Below, piece by piece: positions 1-6,321 of a stretch of DNA of 6,321 bases. Origin of the DNA: Desulfobacteraceae bacterium (GTDB lineage: Bacteria; Desulfobacterota; Desulfobacteria; Desulfobacterales; Desulfosalsimonadaceae). Both the position numbers and the translations under genes were made by a program. The stretch is from assembly GCA_011389605.1 (NCBI GenBank), contig JAABTZ010000195.1, forward strand, positions 1-6,321. Reading direction: 5' to 3'. Below the pieces are notes generated by a model that saw nothing but the letters and a program-made list of their open reading frames with translations, did not search any database and was not told where the DNA came from. Numbering within the stretch: the stretch's first letter is position 1; each line of letters starts with the position of its first letter.

Positions 1-30
1 TGCCCGGACCTGTTATAAATCTTTTCAGAC

Positions 31-705
31 ATGACTGTATCCTTAAAAAAATTGAAAAAAAAATCTGAATCCAAGCAGATACGCGAAAAATCCGTGGAAA
101 GTCGCAAGAGCCGGTTTCGGGAAAATTTTGAAGCCATTCTCATTGCAATTATCCTTGCCCTTTTTATCCGGGCCTTTGTGGTTCAGGCTTTTAAAATTCC
201 GTCGGGTTCAATGGAGCCGACCCTGGAGGTGGGCGATCATATACTGGTCAACAAGTTTATTTACGGAATACGGATGCCTGTGGTAAACACCCGGCTTATT
301 CCCGTAAGCAGGCCGGATCGCGGCGATATAATAGTTTTTGAATATCCAGTGGAGCCTGATAAGGACTTTATTAAAAGGGTGGTGGCGATCTCCGGGGACG
401 TGGTTGAAATCAGGGATAAAAATGTGTATGTCAATGGCCAGCCTGCGGACGGCTACACAGTAAAGCACACAGAATCCCGGATTTTGCCTGAATCAGTAAA
501 TCCACGGGATAATTTCGGGCCGGTAACTGTTCCGGAAAACGCCTACTTTGTTTTGGGTGATAACCGGGACAACAGTTATGACAGCCGATTCTGGGGGTTT
601 GTGGAGGATGCAGCCGTCAAGGGGGAGGCCTTTATTATTTACTGGTCCTGGGACAAGGATAATTTCGGTGTCCGGTGGGGCCGGATCGGAAAATTGCTGC
701 ACTAA
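31..705 (+). CDS. lepB: Signal peptidase I (leader peptidase), membrane serine protease
   Basis: Cleaves signal peptides from proteins exported by Sec or Tat, on the outer face of the inner membrane. The 224 residues show a very Lys/Arg-rich cytoplasmic start (1-32), one hydrophobic membrane segment (about 33-52), then the catalytic domain. The nucleophile is Ser60 in IPSGSMEPTL, and the general base is Lys115 in DFIKRVVAISGD, together the Ser/Lys dyad of family S26. The conserved box GDNRDNSYDSRFWG is at 176-189. One membrane anchor and this length fit the compact form of the family rather than the longer two-anchor E. coli enzyme. The start is well fixed: an in-frame TAA lies at 16-18 and ATG 31 is the first start codon after it, although no Shine-Dalgarno sequence is visible. 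Codons 5-11 contain A7 and A9 runs. pyrB follows after 15 nt. Function is near certain from the motifs. Confidence 0.97.
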   Translation: MTVSLKKLKKKSESKQIREKSVESRKSRFRENFEAILIAIILALFIRAFVVQAFKIPSGSMEPTLEVGDHILVNKFIYGIRMPVVNTRLIPVSRPDRGDIIVFEYPVEPDKDFIKRVVAISGDVVEIRDKNVYVNGQPADGYTVKHTESRILPESVNPRDNFGPVTVPENAYFVLGDNRDNSYDSRFWGFVEDAAVKGEAFIIYWSWDKDNFGVRWGRIGKLLH

Positions 706-706
706 T

Positions 707-713
707 CAGGAAG
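707..713 (+). promoter_or_regulatory. Ribosome binding site of pyrB
   Basis: CAGGAAG lies 7 nt before ATG 721, in the 15-nt gap between the lepB stop and pyrB. It supports ATG 721 over the in-frame CTG at 715. The gap is too short for an independent promoter, so pyrB is probably read from the lepB transcript or from a promoter inside lepB. Confidence 0.7.
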
Positions 714-720
714 CCTGCCA

Positions 721-1659
721 ATGCAGTGGACAAAAAAGGATATACTCGACATTGAATCGCTTTCGGCCGGTGAAATCGAACTCGTATTCGAAACTGCTTT
801 CGGGTTAAAGGAGATTTCAGAGCGACCGATCAAGAAAGTGCCCACTCTCCGGGGCCAGACCATTGTTTTGCTGTTTATGGAGCCAAGCACCCGTACCCGG
901 ATTTCCTTTGACATTGCCGCAAAGCGGCTTTCTGCAGACAGCGTTGCCATTGCCGGGGCTTCCAGCAGCATTGTTAAAGGAGAAACCCTAATTGACACGG
1001 CCAGAAATATTCAGGCAATGAAGCCTGATATTCTTGTGGTGCGCCATTCATCGGCAGGAGCACCGCATCTGCTTGCCCGCAATCTTGATATCTCCGTGAT
1101 AAACGCCGGCGACGGCATGCACGCGCATCCCACCCAGGCCTTGCTTGACATGATGACTGTCAGGGAGAAAAAAGGGGATTTAAAAGGGCTTAATGTTGCA
1201 ATCATAGGCGATATTGCCCATAGCCGTGTTGCCAGATCCAATATTGCGGGTTTTACCAAGATGGGAGCCCGGGTTTGCGTGGCAGGCCCGCCCACCATGA
1301 TGCCGCCCGGCCTTGAACAGCTGGGAGAATCGGTTGCCCGGGACATGGACTCAGCCATTTCAGATGCTGATGTGATCATTTTACTTCGGATTCAAAAAGA
1401 GCGCCAACGGCGCTTTTTGTTTCCCACGGAGCGGGAATACGCAGCCCGGTACGGATTAAATGCAGCCCGCCTCAGCCGGATCAGGCAAGATGCTTTAATT
1501 CTTCATCCAGGTCCTTTGAACCGGGGCGTGGAGATATCCCCGGAAATTGCCGACGGGCCGTTTTCTGTGATTCTCGACCAGGTCACAAACGGCGTGGCCC
1601 TGCGTATGGCTCTTTTTTATCTGCTGGCGGGAGGGGTGCGGGATGCAAATGTGGATTAA
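721..1659 (+). CDS. pyrB: Aspartate carbamoyltransferase catalytic chain
   Basis: Catalyses the committed step of de novo pyrimidine synthesis in the cytoplasm: carbamoyl phosphate plus L-aspartate gives N-carbamoyl-L-aspartate and phosphate. The 312 residues match the usual length of the catalytic chain. The carbamoyl phosphate loop is MEPSTRTR (53-60), followed by SSSIVKGET (81-89) with Lys86, VVRHSS (106-111) with Arg108, and HPTQALLD (136-143). HPTQ, rather than the HPCQ of ornithine carbamoyltransferase, identifies the substrate class. The aspartate domain carries DIAHSRVARS (164-173), RIQKER (223-228) and HPGPLNRGVEI (262-272). HPGP-NRGVEI is typical of the enzymes that work without the E. 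coli-type PyrI subunit, and no pyrI is present here. The last 17 nt overlap pyrC, suggesting translational coupling. The bases encoding the RIQKERQRR region also form a terminator-like hairpin. Confidence 0.97.
   Translation: MQWTKKDILDIESLSAGEIELVFETAFGLKEISERPIKKVPTLRGQTIVLLFMEPSTRTRISFDIAAKRLSADSVAIAGASSSIVKGETLIDTARNIQAMKPDILVVRHSSAGAPHLLARNLDISVINAGDGMHAHPTQALLDMMTVREKKGDLKGLNVAIIGDIAHSRVARSNIAGFTKMGARVCVAGPPTMMPPGLEQLGESVARDMDSAISDADVIILLRIQKERQRRFLFPTEREYAARYGLNAARLSRIRQDALILHPGPLNRGVEISPEIADGPFSVILDQVTNGVALRMALFYLLAGGVRDANVD
1394..1418 (+). other. Terminator-like hairpin inside pyrB
   Basis: GCGCC (1401-1405), loop AAC (1406-1408) and GGCGC (1409-1413) form a 5-bp all-G/C stem. It is followed directly by TTTTT (1414-1418) and preceded by AAAAAGA (1394-1400). 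The shape resembles a minimal intrinsic terminator on either strand, but it sits in the middle of an essential reading frame. Translating ribosomes would normally hide it, and the stem is short, so it may be a by-product of coding for conserved residues. Confidence 0.3.
1629..1636 (+). promoter_or_regulatory. Strong ribosome binding site of pyrC, inside pyrB
   Basis: GGGAGGGG ends 6 nt before ATG 1643 and 12 nt before the second in-frame ATG at 1649. The core GGAGG (1630-1634) is 8 nt from ATG 1643, near-ideal spacing, so 1643 is the preferred start. The site lies in the last codons of pyrB, where it encodes part of the Gly-rich C-terminus. Confidence 0.75.
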
Positions 1660-2926
1660 AGGCGGACGGGTCCTTGATCCCGGGGTAATGGACGCCCGGG
1701 CCGATATCCTTGTGGAAGACGGCAGGATTGCAGAAATTGTGCCTGCCCAAAGCAGCACCACAAAAGAGCTGTCTGCCGATGCAGAAATCATAGATGCCAC
1801 CGATCTGCTGGTGGTGCCCGGGTTAGTGGACATGCATGTCCATTTGCGCCAGCCCGGACAGGAATACAAGGAAACCATTGAAACCGGAACACGGGCGGCC
1901 GCCGCGGGCGGATTTACAGCAGTGTGCTGTATGCCCAATACTTCACCGGTTAATGATTCTGCAAGTGTTACCAGCTATATTATTGAGGAGGCCAAACGCT
2001 GCAATTCAGCCCGGGTTTATCCCGTGGCTGCTATAAGCATGGGTCTTTTCGGCCAGCAGCTTGCTGAATACGGTGAATTAAAGGAGGCCGGTGCTGTAGC
2101 GGTGTCAGATGACGGAAAGCCTGTGCCTGAAGCACAACTTATGCGAAGAGCCCTTGAGTATGCCAGGGGAGTTGGCATCCGTGTTATTTCTCATTGCGAA
2201 GAAATGAGTCTGGCTGGTGGTTCCATGAATGAAGGCCCAATGAGCACAAGGCTGGGACTGGCAGGCATACCCAATGCTGCTGAAAGCGTTATGGTCATGC
2301 GCGATATTGCATTGAGTCAACTTACAGGCACGCCTGTTCATATTGCCCATGTCAGTGCCCGTCAGTCCGTGGAGGCCATACGGGCTGCAAAGGCCGCAGG
2401 CATTGCCGTAACCGCGGAAACCGCGCCTCATTATTTCACCCTTACAGACGAGGCTGTAAATGATTATGACACCCATGCCAAAATGAATCCGCCCCTGCGC
2501 TCTGAAAGCGATCGCAGCGCTGTTATTCAGGCACTGGCAGACGGCACCATTGATGCCGTGGCAACTGACCATGCACCCCACGGTACTCTTGAAAAACAGC
2601 TGGAATTTGATCTGGCGGCAAACGGTATTATCGGCCTGGAAACATCACTGGGCCTTAGTCTGAGGCTGGTTGACAAAGGCTATCTGTCCCTTGAAAAGCT
2701 TATTGCTGCCATGTCCAAAAGCCCTGCCCGGATAATAGGAAAACCATGCGGGCTGGCCCGGGGGCTGCTTGCAGACATTACTGTTATTGACCTTTCAGCC
2801 CGGTATACTTATCACGCAGCCGAAGGATTTTCCAAAAGCCGAAATACCCCGTTTGACGGCCGGCAGTTAAAGGGCCGTGCCGTCTATACAATTGTTGGCG
2901 GCAGGGTGGTCTATAATTATGTCTGA
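1643..2926 (+). CDS. pyrC: Dihydroorotase, type I, catalytically intact
   Basis: Zinc-dependent amidohydrolase that cyclises N-carbamoyl-L-aspartate to L-dihydroorotate, the step after PyrB. The 427 residues have the type I (Bacillus/Aquifex-like) length, longer than E. coli type II PyrC. Metal and substrate residues are all visible: His65 and His67 with Arg69 in VDMHVHLRQPG, Asn99 in MPNT, Asp157 in AVSDDGKPV (probable bridging ligand), His184 in SHCEE, His236 in HIAHVS, and catalytic Asp309 in ATDHAPH. The C-terminal segment (about 370-427) returns to the small beta domain usual in amidohydrolases. The intact HxH and Asp309 argue against a Pseudomonas-type inactive PyrC' partner. The start at 1643 is backed by a strong ribosome binding site; ATG 1649 would drop two residues. 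The gene overlaps pyrB by 17 nt and the regulator by 8 nt. Physical association with PyrB is plausible from relatives but is inference. Confidence 0.96.
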   Translation: MQMWIKGGRVLDPGVMDARADILVEDGRIAEIVPAQSSTTKELSADAEIIDATDLLVVPGLVDMHVHLRQPGQEYKETIETGTRAAAAGGFTAVCCMPNTSPVNDSASVTSYIIEEAKRCNSARVYPVAAISMGLFGQQLAEYGELKEAGAVAVSDDGKPVPEAQLMRRALEYARGVGIRVISHCEEMSLAGGSMNEGPMSTRLGLAGIPNAAESVMVMRDIALSQLTGTPVHIAHVSARQSVEAIRAAKAAGIAVTAETAPHYFTLTDEAVNDYDTHAKMNPPLRSESDRSAVIQALADGTIDAVATDHAPHGTLEKQLEFDLAANGIIGLETSLGLSLRLVDKGYLSLEKLIAAMSKSPARIIGKPCGLARGLLADITVIDLSARYTYHAAEGFSKSRNTPFDGRQLKGRAVYTIVGGRVVYNYV

Positions 2927-4316
2927 AAATGCCAGTCTGCTAATAGTTGACGATGAGCTGAGCATGCGTGAGTTTCTTGAAATCATGCTCGGCAATGAAG
3001 GTTATTTTGTTGATACCTCGGAAACAGGCCGCCAGGCCAATGCCATGATCGATAAAACCGACTATGACCTGATTTTGTGCGATATCCGTCTTGGTGATAT
3101 CAGCGGCCTGGAAGTGCTGCGCAGGGCAAAGAGCCGGCATCCGGAAACCGTGGTTATAATGATTTCTGCTTATGCAACAGCGGAAAATGCCGTGGAAGCC
3201 ATGAATGAAGGTGCTTACGATTACCTGCCAAAGCCGTTTGACAATGAGGAGTTGAAACACACCATATCCAAGGCCCTGGAGCTCAAAAATCTTTCGGATG
3301 AAAAAAAACGCATTGACGATGAGCTTAGGGAAAGTCTTCATTTTGGGCTTCTGGTGGGAAACAGCCCCAGGATGATGCATATATATGAGATCATCGAGCA
3401 GATAGCTCCCACTCCAACAAGTGTAATGATAACCGGCCAGAGCGGCACGGGCAAAGAGCTTATTGCAAGGGCCATCCACGATCAGAGCAACCGTAATTAC
3501 AATCCCTTTCTGGTGATAAATTGCGGCAGTATTCCTGAAAGCCTTTTGGAGAGCGAATTTTTCGGGTATAAAAAAGGCGCTTTCACCGGAGCCAATCAGG
3601 ATAAAAAGGGATTATTTGAAGCGGCTGATACCGGCACGGTTTTTCTAGATGAAATCGGGGAACTTAGCCTTCATATGCAGGTAAGGCTTCTGCGGGTGGT
3701 CCAGGAACGGTCATTTAAGCCGGTGGGGAGCAATGAGGATGTGTGCGTTGATATCCGTATCATTTCGGCAACCAACAAACAGCTCGAAGATGAAGTCATA
3801 GCCGGTCGTTTCAGGGAAGATCTTTATTACCGGCTAAACGTGGTGGAGATAAAGGTTCCGCCCCTGCGGGATCGCAAAGGGGACCTTCGGGCCCTTGCCC
3901 AGCATTTTCTTGAAAAATACGCCCGGCAGGCAGGCAAGGAAATTACAAAGATATCTTCATATGCAGTTGATCTGCTTCAAAAATATGATTTTCCCGGAAA
4001 CATCCGTGAACTTGAAAATTTAATTGAACGCAGTGTTGCCTTGTCGAGTACCAATATTTTGCTTCCCGACAACCTTTCTTTGTCGATTCACAAGCGCCGC
4101 TGGATCGAGGGGATTGAAAACAGGCGGTTTGATCTCGACGAAGTGGCCAAGGGAGTGTTTTTAGACACTATCCTGGAGGAAATCGAACGTGCCTATCTTG
4201 AAAAAGCCCTTTCCTGCTCTGGCGGAAATAAGAACAAGGCTGCTGAACTGCTGGGAATAAGTTTCCGCTCCTTTCGTTACCGCTGCAGCAAGCTGGGAAT
4301 AGATAAACCTGAATAA
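2919..4316 (+). CDS. Sigma-54-dependent response regulator, NtrC family, PilR-like
   Basis: Phosphorylation-controlled enhancer-binding protein that activates RNA polymerase carrying sigma-54. Counted from ATG 2919 (465 residues), the receiver domain (about 6-122) has Asp11/Asp12, phospho-acceptor Asp55 in LILCDIRL, Ser83 and Lys105 in LPKPF. The AAA+ domain (about 145-375) has Walker A GQSGTGKE (173-180), the sigma-54 contact loop GAFTGA (220-225), Walker B VFLDEIGE (241-248) and FREDLYYRL (298-306) with likely Arg fingers. A Fis-type helix-turn-helix lies at 437-461; its RSFRYRCSKLGID ending closely resembles that of PilR, the type IV pilin regulator. ATG 2919 is preferred over an in-frame GTG at 2877, because the extra 14 residues precede the normal start of a receiver domain and a weak AGGG lies upstream at 2903-2906. 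ATG 2919 overlaps the pyrC end by 8 nt. No histidine kinase is in view. The family is certain; the PilR role and its target genes are inference. Confidence 0.93.
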   Translation: MSENASLLIVDDELSMREFLEIMLGNEGYFVDTSETGRQANAMIDKTDYDLILCDIRLGDISGLEVLRRAKSRHPETVVIMISAYATAENAVEAMNEGAYDYLPKPFDNEELKHTISKALELKNLSDEKKRIDDELRESLHFGLLVGNSPRMMHIYEIIEQIAPTPTSVMITGQSGTGKELIARAIHDQSNRNYNPFLVINCGSIPESLLESEFFGYKKGAFTGANQDKKGLFEAADTGTVFLDEIGELSLHMQVRLLRVVQERSFKPVGSNEDVCVDIRIISATNKQLEDEVIAGRFREDLYYRLNVVEIKVPPLRDRKGDLRALAQHFLEKYARQAGKEITKISSYAVDLLQKYDFPGNIRELENLIERSVALSSTNILLPDNLSLSIHKRRWIEGIENRRFDLDEVAKGVFLDTILEEIERAYLEKALSCSGGNKNKAAELLGISFRSFRYRCSKLGIDKPE

Positions 4317-4325
4317 ATCCGATAA

Positions 4326-6221
4326 ATGATCAATATTGAAGCATTAAATAAAAGCTACGGCGGCCATGTGCTTTTCGAGGATGCCAGCCTGCGGATTAAC
4401 AAAGGTGAGCGCCTTGGAATGGTTGGCAGAAACGGGCACGGCAAAACAACCCTGTTTCGGATGATTATTGGCCAGGAAAGCCCTGATTCCGGTGTTGTAA
4501 GCTGTCCAAGAAATTACCGCATCGGCCATGTGGCCCAGCAGTTGGAATTTACAGCTCCCACCGTACTGGAAGAGGGCTCAAAAGGACTGCCCGCAGATTC
4601 GGCAGATCAATACTGGCAGGCGGAAAAAATCCTTTCAGGGCTCGGATTTTCCCAGGATGACATGCAGCGCGCTCCCAGGGAATTTTCCGGGGGATATCAG
4701 GTCAGGCTCAATCTTGCCAAAGTGCTTGTCTCCAGGCCCGACATGCTTCTGCTCGATGAGCCCACCAACTATCTTGATATCACATCAATCCGCTGGATCA
4801 GACAGTTTCTGTTAAGCTGGCCCGGAGAACTTCTTTTGATAACACACGACAGAAGCTTCATGGACGAGGTTGTTACCCATATTGCCGGCATTCATCGCCG
4901 CAAAATCAGAAAAATTACCGGAAATACTGAAAAATATTACATTCAGATAGCCCAGGAAGAAGAAATTTACGAAAAGACAAGACAAAACGATGAGCGCAAA
5001 CGAAAAGACATAGAGCGTTTTATCACAAGGTTCAGGGCAAAGGCCCGCCTGGCCAACCTGGTCCAGTCCAGGGTAAAAACACTTTCAAAACTATCCCGCC
5101 GGGAAAAGCTGGAACAAACCAAAAATCTGGATTTTTCCTTTAACAGTGTTTCTTTTACCGGCAAATACATGCTTCGGGCAGAAGCTCTTTCATTTTCCTA
5201 CAAGAATCAGGAAAACAGGGAAAAGTCTGGCCCGGATCCGTTGATTTCTGATTTTTCAATGACAGTGGGTTTAAAAGAGCGCATATGCATAATGGGTCGG
5301 AACGGGGCTGGAAAAACCACTCTGCTGCGCCTGCTTGCAGGGGATCTTGATCCTGACAGCGGCCATATTGAAAATCATCCCAACGCTTTAAAGGGTTTGT
5401 TTGAACAAACCAACATTCATACATTGTCCGATGAGAAGACAGTGGAAGAAGAAATCCTTTCAGCCAATCCGGATATGGGCCGCCAGGCAGCCAGAAGCAT
5501 ATGCGGAGCCATGCTTTTTGAAGGCGATGATGCATTAAAAAAGATAAGAGTGCTTTCAGGCGGGGAGAAATGCCGGGTCATGCTCGGCCGGCTGCTTGCA
5601 GCCCCGGCTAATTTTCTGCTGCTCGACGAGCCCACCAATCATTTTGACATGGAATCCTGTGACGCCCTGCTGTCGGCAATTGACGCTTTTGACGGAACCG
5701 TTGTCATGGTCACCCACAATGAGATGTTTCTCCATGCTCTTGCCCAGCGCCTGGTTGTTTTCCAGGGCGGAAAAATCAATGTATTTGATGGAACCTATCA
5801 GCGGTTTCTTGAAAAAGTCGGCTGGGATGAGGATGAAACAGCCACTGTTTTACGGCAGGAGGCTTCGGGAAAAGAACCCGGTGATTTCGTCCTGAACAAA
5901 AAGGAACACCGCCGGATGCGTTCGGTCATTGTAGCTGAAAAGGGGCGTGTCTTAAAACCCCTTGAAAAACAGATTGCGGCAGTGGAAAATTCCATTATCG
6001 GCTGGGAGGAAAAACTCGAAGCCCTGAGCTCAAGAATGCAGGAGGCAGCAGGGAGCGGCAACGGGGAAACCATTGCAGAGCTTTCCCGGAAAATGCATGA
6101 ATGCCGGGAAAAAATCGACGAAAGCTTTGAGCGCCTGGAATCCCTTTCAACAGACGCCGAGTCCTTAAAGGCAGACTACGACGCCCGTCTGGCAGGGCTC
6201 GATGACCGGCGGCCTTTTTAG
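4326..6221 (+). CDS. ABC-F ATPase, YheS/Uup-like, probable ribosome-associated factor
   Basis: Soluble protein with two ATP-binding cassettes and no membrane segment. ABC-F relatives bind near the ribosomal E site and affect stalled or antibiotic-bound ribosomes; which role applies here is unknown. In 631 residues, cassette 1 has Walker A GRNGHGKTT (34-42), Q-loop Gln71/72, signature FSGGYQ (120-125), Walker B LLLDEPTN (141-148) and switch His174. The inter-cassette linker (about 205-275) has the characteristic FITRFRAKARLANLVQSR (232-249). Cassette 2 has GRNGAGKTT (324-332), Gln361, LSGGEK (410-415), LLLDEPTN (431-438) and His464. A charged, probably coiled-coil tail spans about 525-620. Both Walker B glutamates (Glu145, Glu435) are present. 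The short stretch between Gln71/72 and the first signature leaves little room for the Arm insertion of EttA. An in-frame TAA at 4323-4325 touches ATG 4326, fixing the start, yet no Shine-Dalgarno sequence is seen. Linker and tail favour the YheS group over antibiotic-resistance ABC-F proteins. Confidence 0.93.
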   Translation: MINIEALNKSYGGHVLFEDASLRINKGERLGMVGRNGHGKTTLFRMIIGQESPDSGVVSCPRNYRIGHVAQQLEFTAPTVLEEGSKGLPADSADQYWQAEKILSGLGFSQDDMQRAPREFSGGYQVRLNLAKVLVSRPDMLLLDEPTNYLDITSIRWIRQFLLSWPGELLLITHDRSFMDEVVTHIAGIHRRKIRKITGNTEKYYIQIAQEEEIYEKTRQNDERKRKDIERFITRFRAKARLANLVQSRVKTLSKLSRREKLEQTKNLDFSFNSVSFTGKYMLRAEALSFSYKNQENREKSGPDPLISDFSMTVGLKERICIMGRNGAGKTTLLRLLAGDLDPDSGHIENHPNALKGLFEQTNIHTLSDEKTVEEEILSANPDMGRQAARSICGAMLFEGDDALKKIRVLSGGEKCRVMLGRLLAAPANFLLLDEPTNHFDMESCDALLSAIDAFDGTVVMVTHNEMFLHALAQRLVVFQGGKINVFDGTYQRFLEKVGWDEDETATVLRQEASGKEPGDFVLNKKEHRRMRSVIVAEKGRVLKPLEKQIAAVENSIIGWEEKLEALSSRMQEAAGSGNGETIAELSRKMHECREKIDESFERLESLSTDAESLKADYDARLAGLDDRRPF

Positions 6222-6321
6222 AAAATCACTTCATCTTCTTTTGGTTTCCACAAAATTTTATACAGATCGTCTCTTCTGCTTTGCAGGTTACGAACGCTGC
6301 CCTGTTCCCGCAGTTCCTTTA
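6218..6321 (-). CDS. C-terminal end of an unrecognised protein (partial)
   Basis: On the - strand a frame is open from the right edge to a TAA at 6220-6218, giving 33 residues that end in KPKEDEVIF. The visible part is charged and helix-like, with QSRRDDLYKILW in the middle. I do not recognise the family. A 33-codon open frame is not rare by chance, so the evidence is indirect: the frame fills the space after the ABC-F gene exactly, the other - strand frames are stopped within the segment, and the composition looks protein-like. The gene would be convergent with the ABC-F gene, and their stop codons overlap (TAG at 6219-6221 on +, TAA at 6220-6218 on -). The start lies outside the window. Confidence 0.5.
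   Translation of the reverse strand, partial: KELREQGSVRNLQSRRDDLYKILWKPKEDEVIF

Noticed and set aside
14..19. TATAAA resembling a -10 promoter element before lepB.
   Set aside because: A six-base AT match without a visible -35 region (it would fall outside the window) is weak, and it would leave almost no leader before ATG 31.
1..30. Possible end of an upstream gene: one + frame stops at TAA 16-18, another at TGA 32-34 overlapping the lepB ATG.
   Set aside because: Too few codons to recognise any protein or to choose between frames, so no gene is called.
1625..1639. TGGC and TGC with GG and GC 10 nt apart, resembling a -24/-12 sigma-54 promoter before pyrC.
   Set aside because: It lies in the Gly-rich end of pyrB and coincides with the pyrC ribosome binding site; a start site there would fall inside pyrC beyond its ATG. 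Coincidence is more likely.
1495..1938. 147-codon open frame on the - strand across the pyrB-pyrC junction.
   Set aside because: It is antisense to two well-supported genes, and its low-complexity Ser/Pro/Arg-rich translation shows no domain.
2105..2581. 158-codon open frame on the - strand opposite pyrC.
   Set aside because: It is antisense to conserved dihydroorotase motifs, rich in Cys, Gly and Met without any domain pattern.
2877..2918. GTG 2877 as an earlier start of the response regulator, adding 14 residues.
   Set aside because: Receiver domains normally begin close to the residues after ATG 2919, the extension lies wholly within pyrC, and ATG is the stronger start.
2940..3479. 179-codon open frame on the - strand opposite the response regulator.
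   Set aside because: It is fully antisense to the receiver and early AAA+ coding region, has no recognisable motif, and its composition (rich in His, Ile, Phe) looks like a shadow frame.
5940..5963. AAGGGG and CCCCTT inverted repeat in the ABC-F tail region.
   Set aside because: A 6-bp stem with a 12-nt loop and no T-run is expected by chance in coding sequence.

Overview
The window reads as ordinary bacterial chromosomal core sequence, densely coding and of moderate GC content. Five complete genes lie head to tail on the + strand: signal peptidase I (lepB), aspartate carbamoyltransferase (pyrB), dihydroorotase (pyrC), a PilR-like sigma-54-dependent response regulator and an ABC-F ATPase. 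The end of a sixth gene probably enters from the right on the - strand. The sigma-54 regulator and the overall protein style suggest a Gram-negative, perhaps a sulfate-reducer-like Desulfobacterota (former Deltaproteobacteria). That placement is recollection and inference, not something the sequence proves.

Layout: bases 1-30 hold no identifiable gene. lepB (31-705) is followed after 15 nt by pyrB (721-1659). pyrB overlaps pyrC (1643-2926) by 17 nt, and pyrC overlaps the response regulator (best start 2919, end 4316) by 8 nt. Nine nt separate the regulator from the ABC-F gene (4326-6221). The four junctions (+15, -17, -8, +9) leave no room for separate promoters or terminators between genes, so one co-transcribed, partly translationally coupled unit is the simplest reading. 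At the right edge a - strand reading frame ends at 6218, so its stop codon overlaps the ABC-F stop codon tail to tail. No stretch longer than about 100 bases lacks a gene.

How the genes relate: PyrB and PyrC catalyse consecutive steps of de novo pyrimidine synthesis (carbamoyl phosphate + aspartate to carbamoyl aspartate, then to dihydroorotate). LepB releases exported proteins from their signal peptides at the membrane, the ABC-F protein most likely acts on ribosomes, and the regulator would activate sigma-54 promoters located elsewhere. Apart from the pyrB-pyrC pair these are housekeeping functions without an obvious common pathway. All catalytic motifs I checked are intact.

I see no mobile element, CRISPR array, tRNA, rRNA or convincing new system. 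The points worth a second look are modest: a terminator-like hairpin inside pyrB, a catalytically intact dihydroorotase overlapping pyrB, a PilR-like regulator tied to pyrimidine genes without a kinase in view, an ABC-F gene with no Shine-Dalgarno sequence, and the overlapping convergent stop codons.
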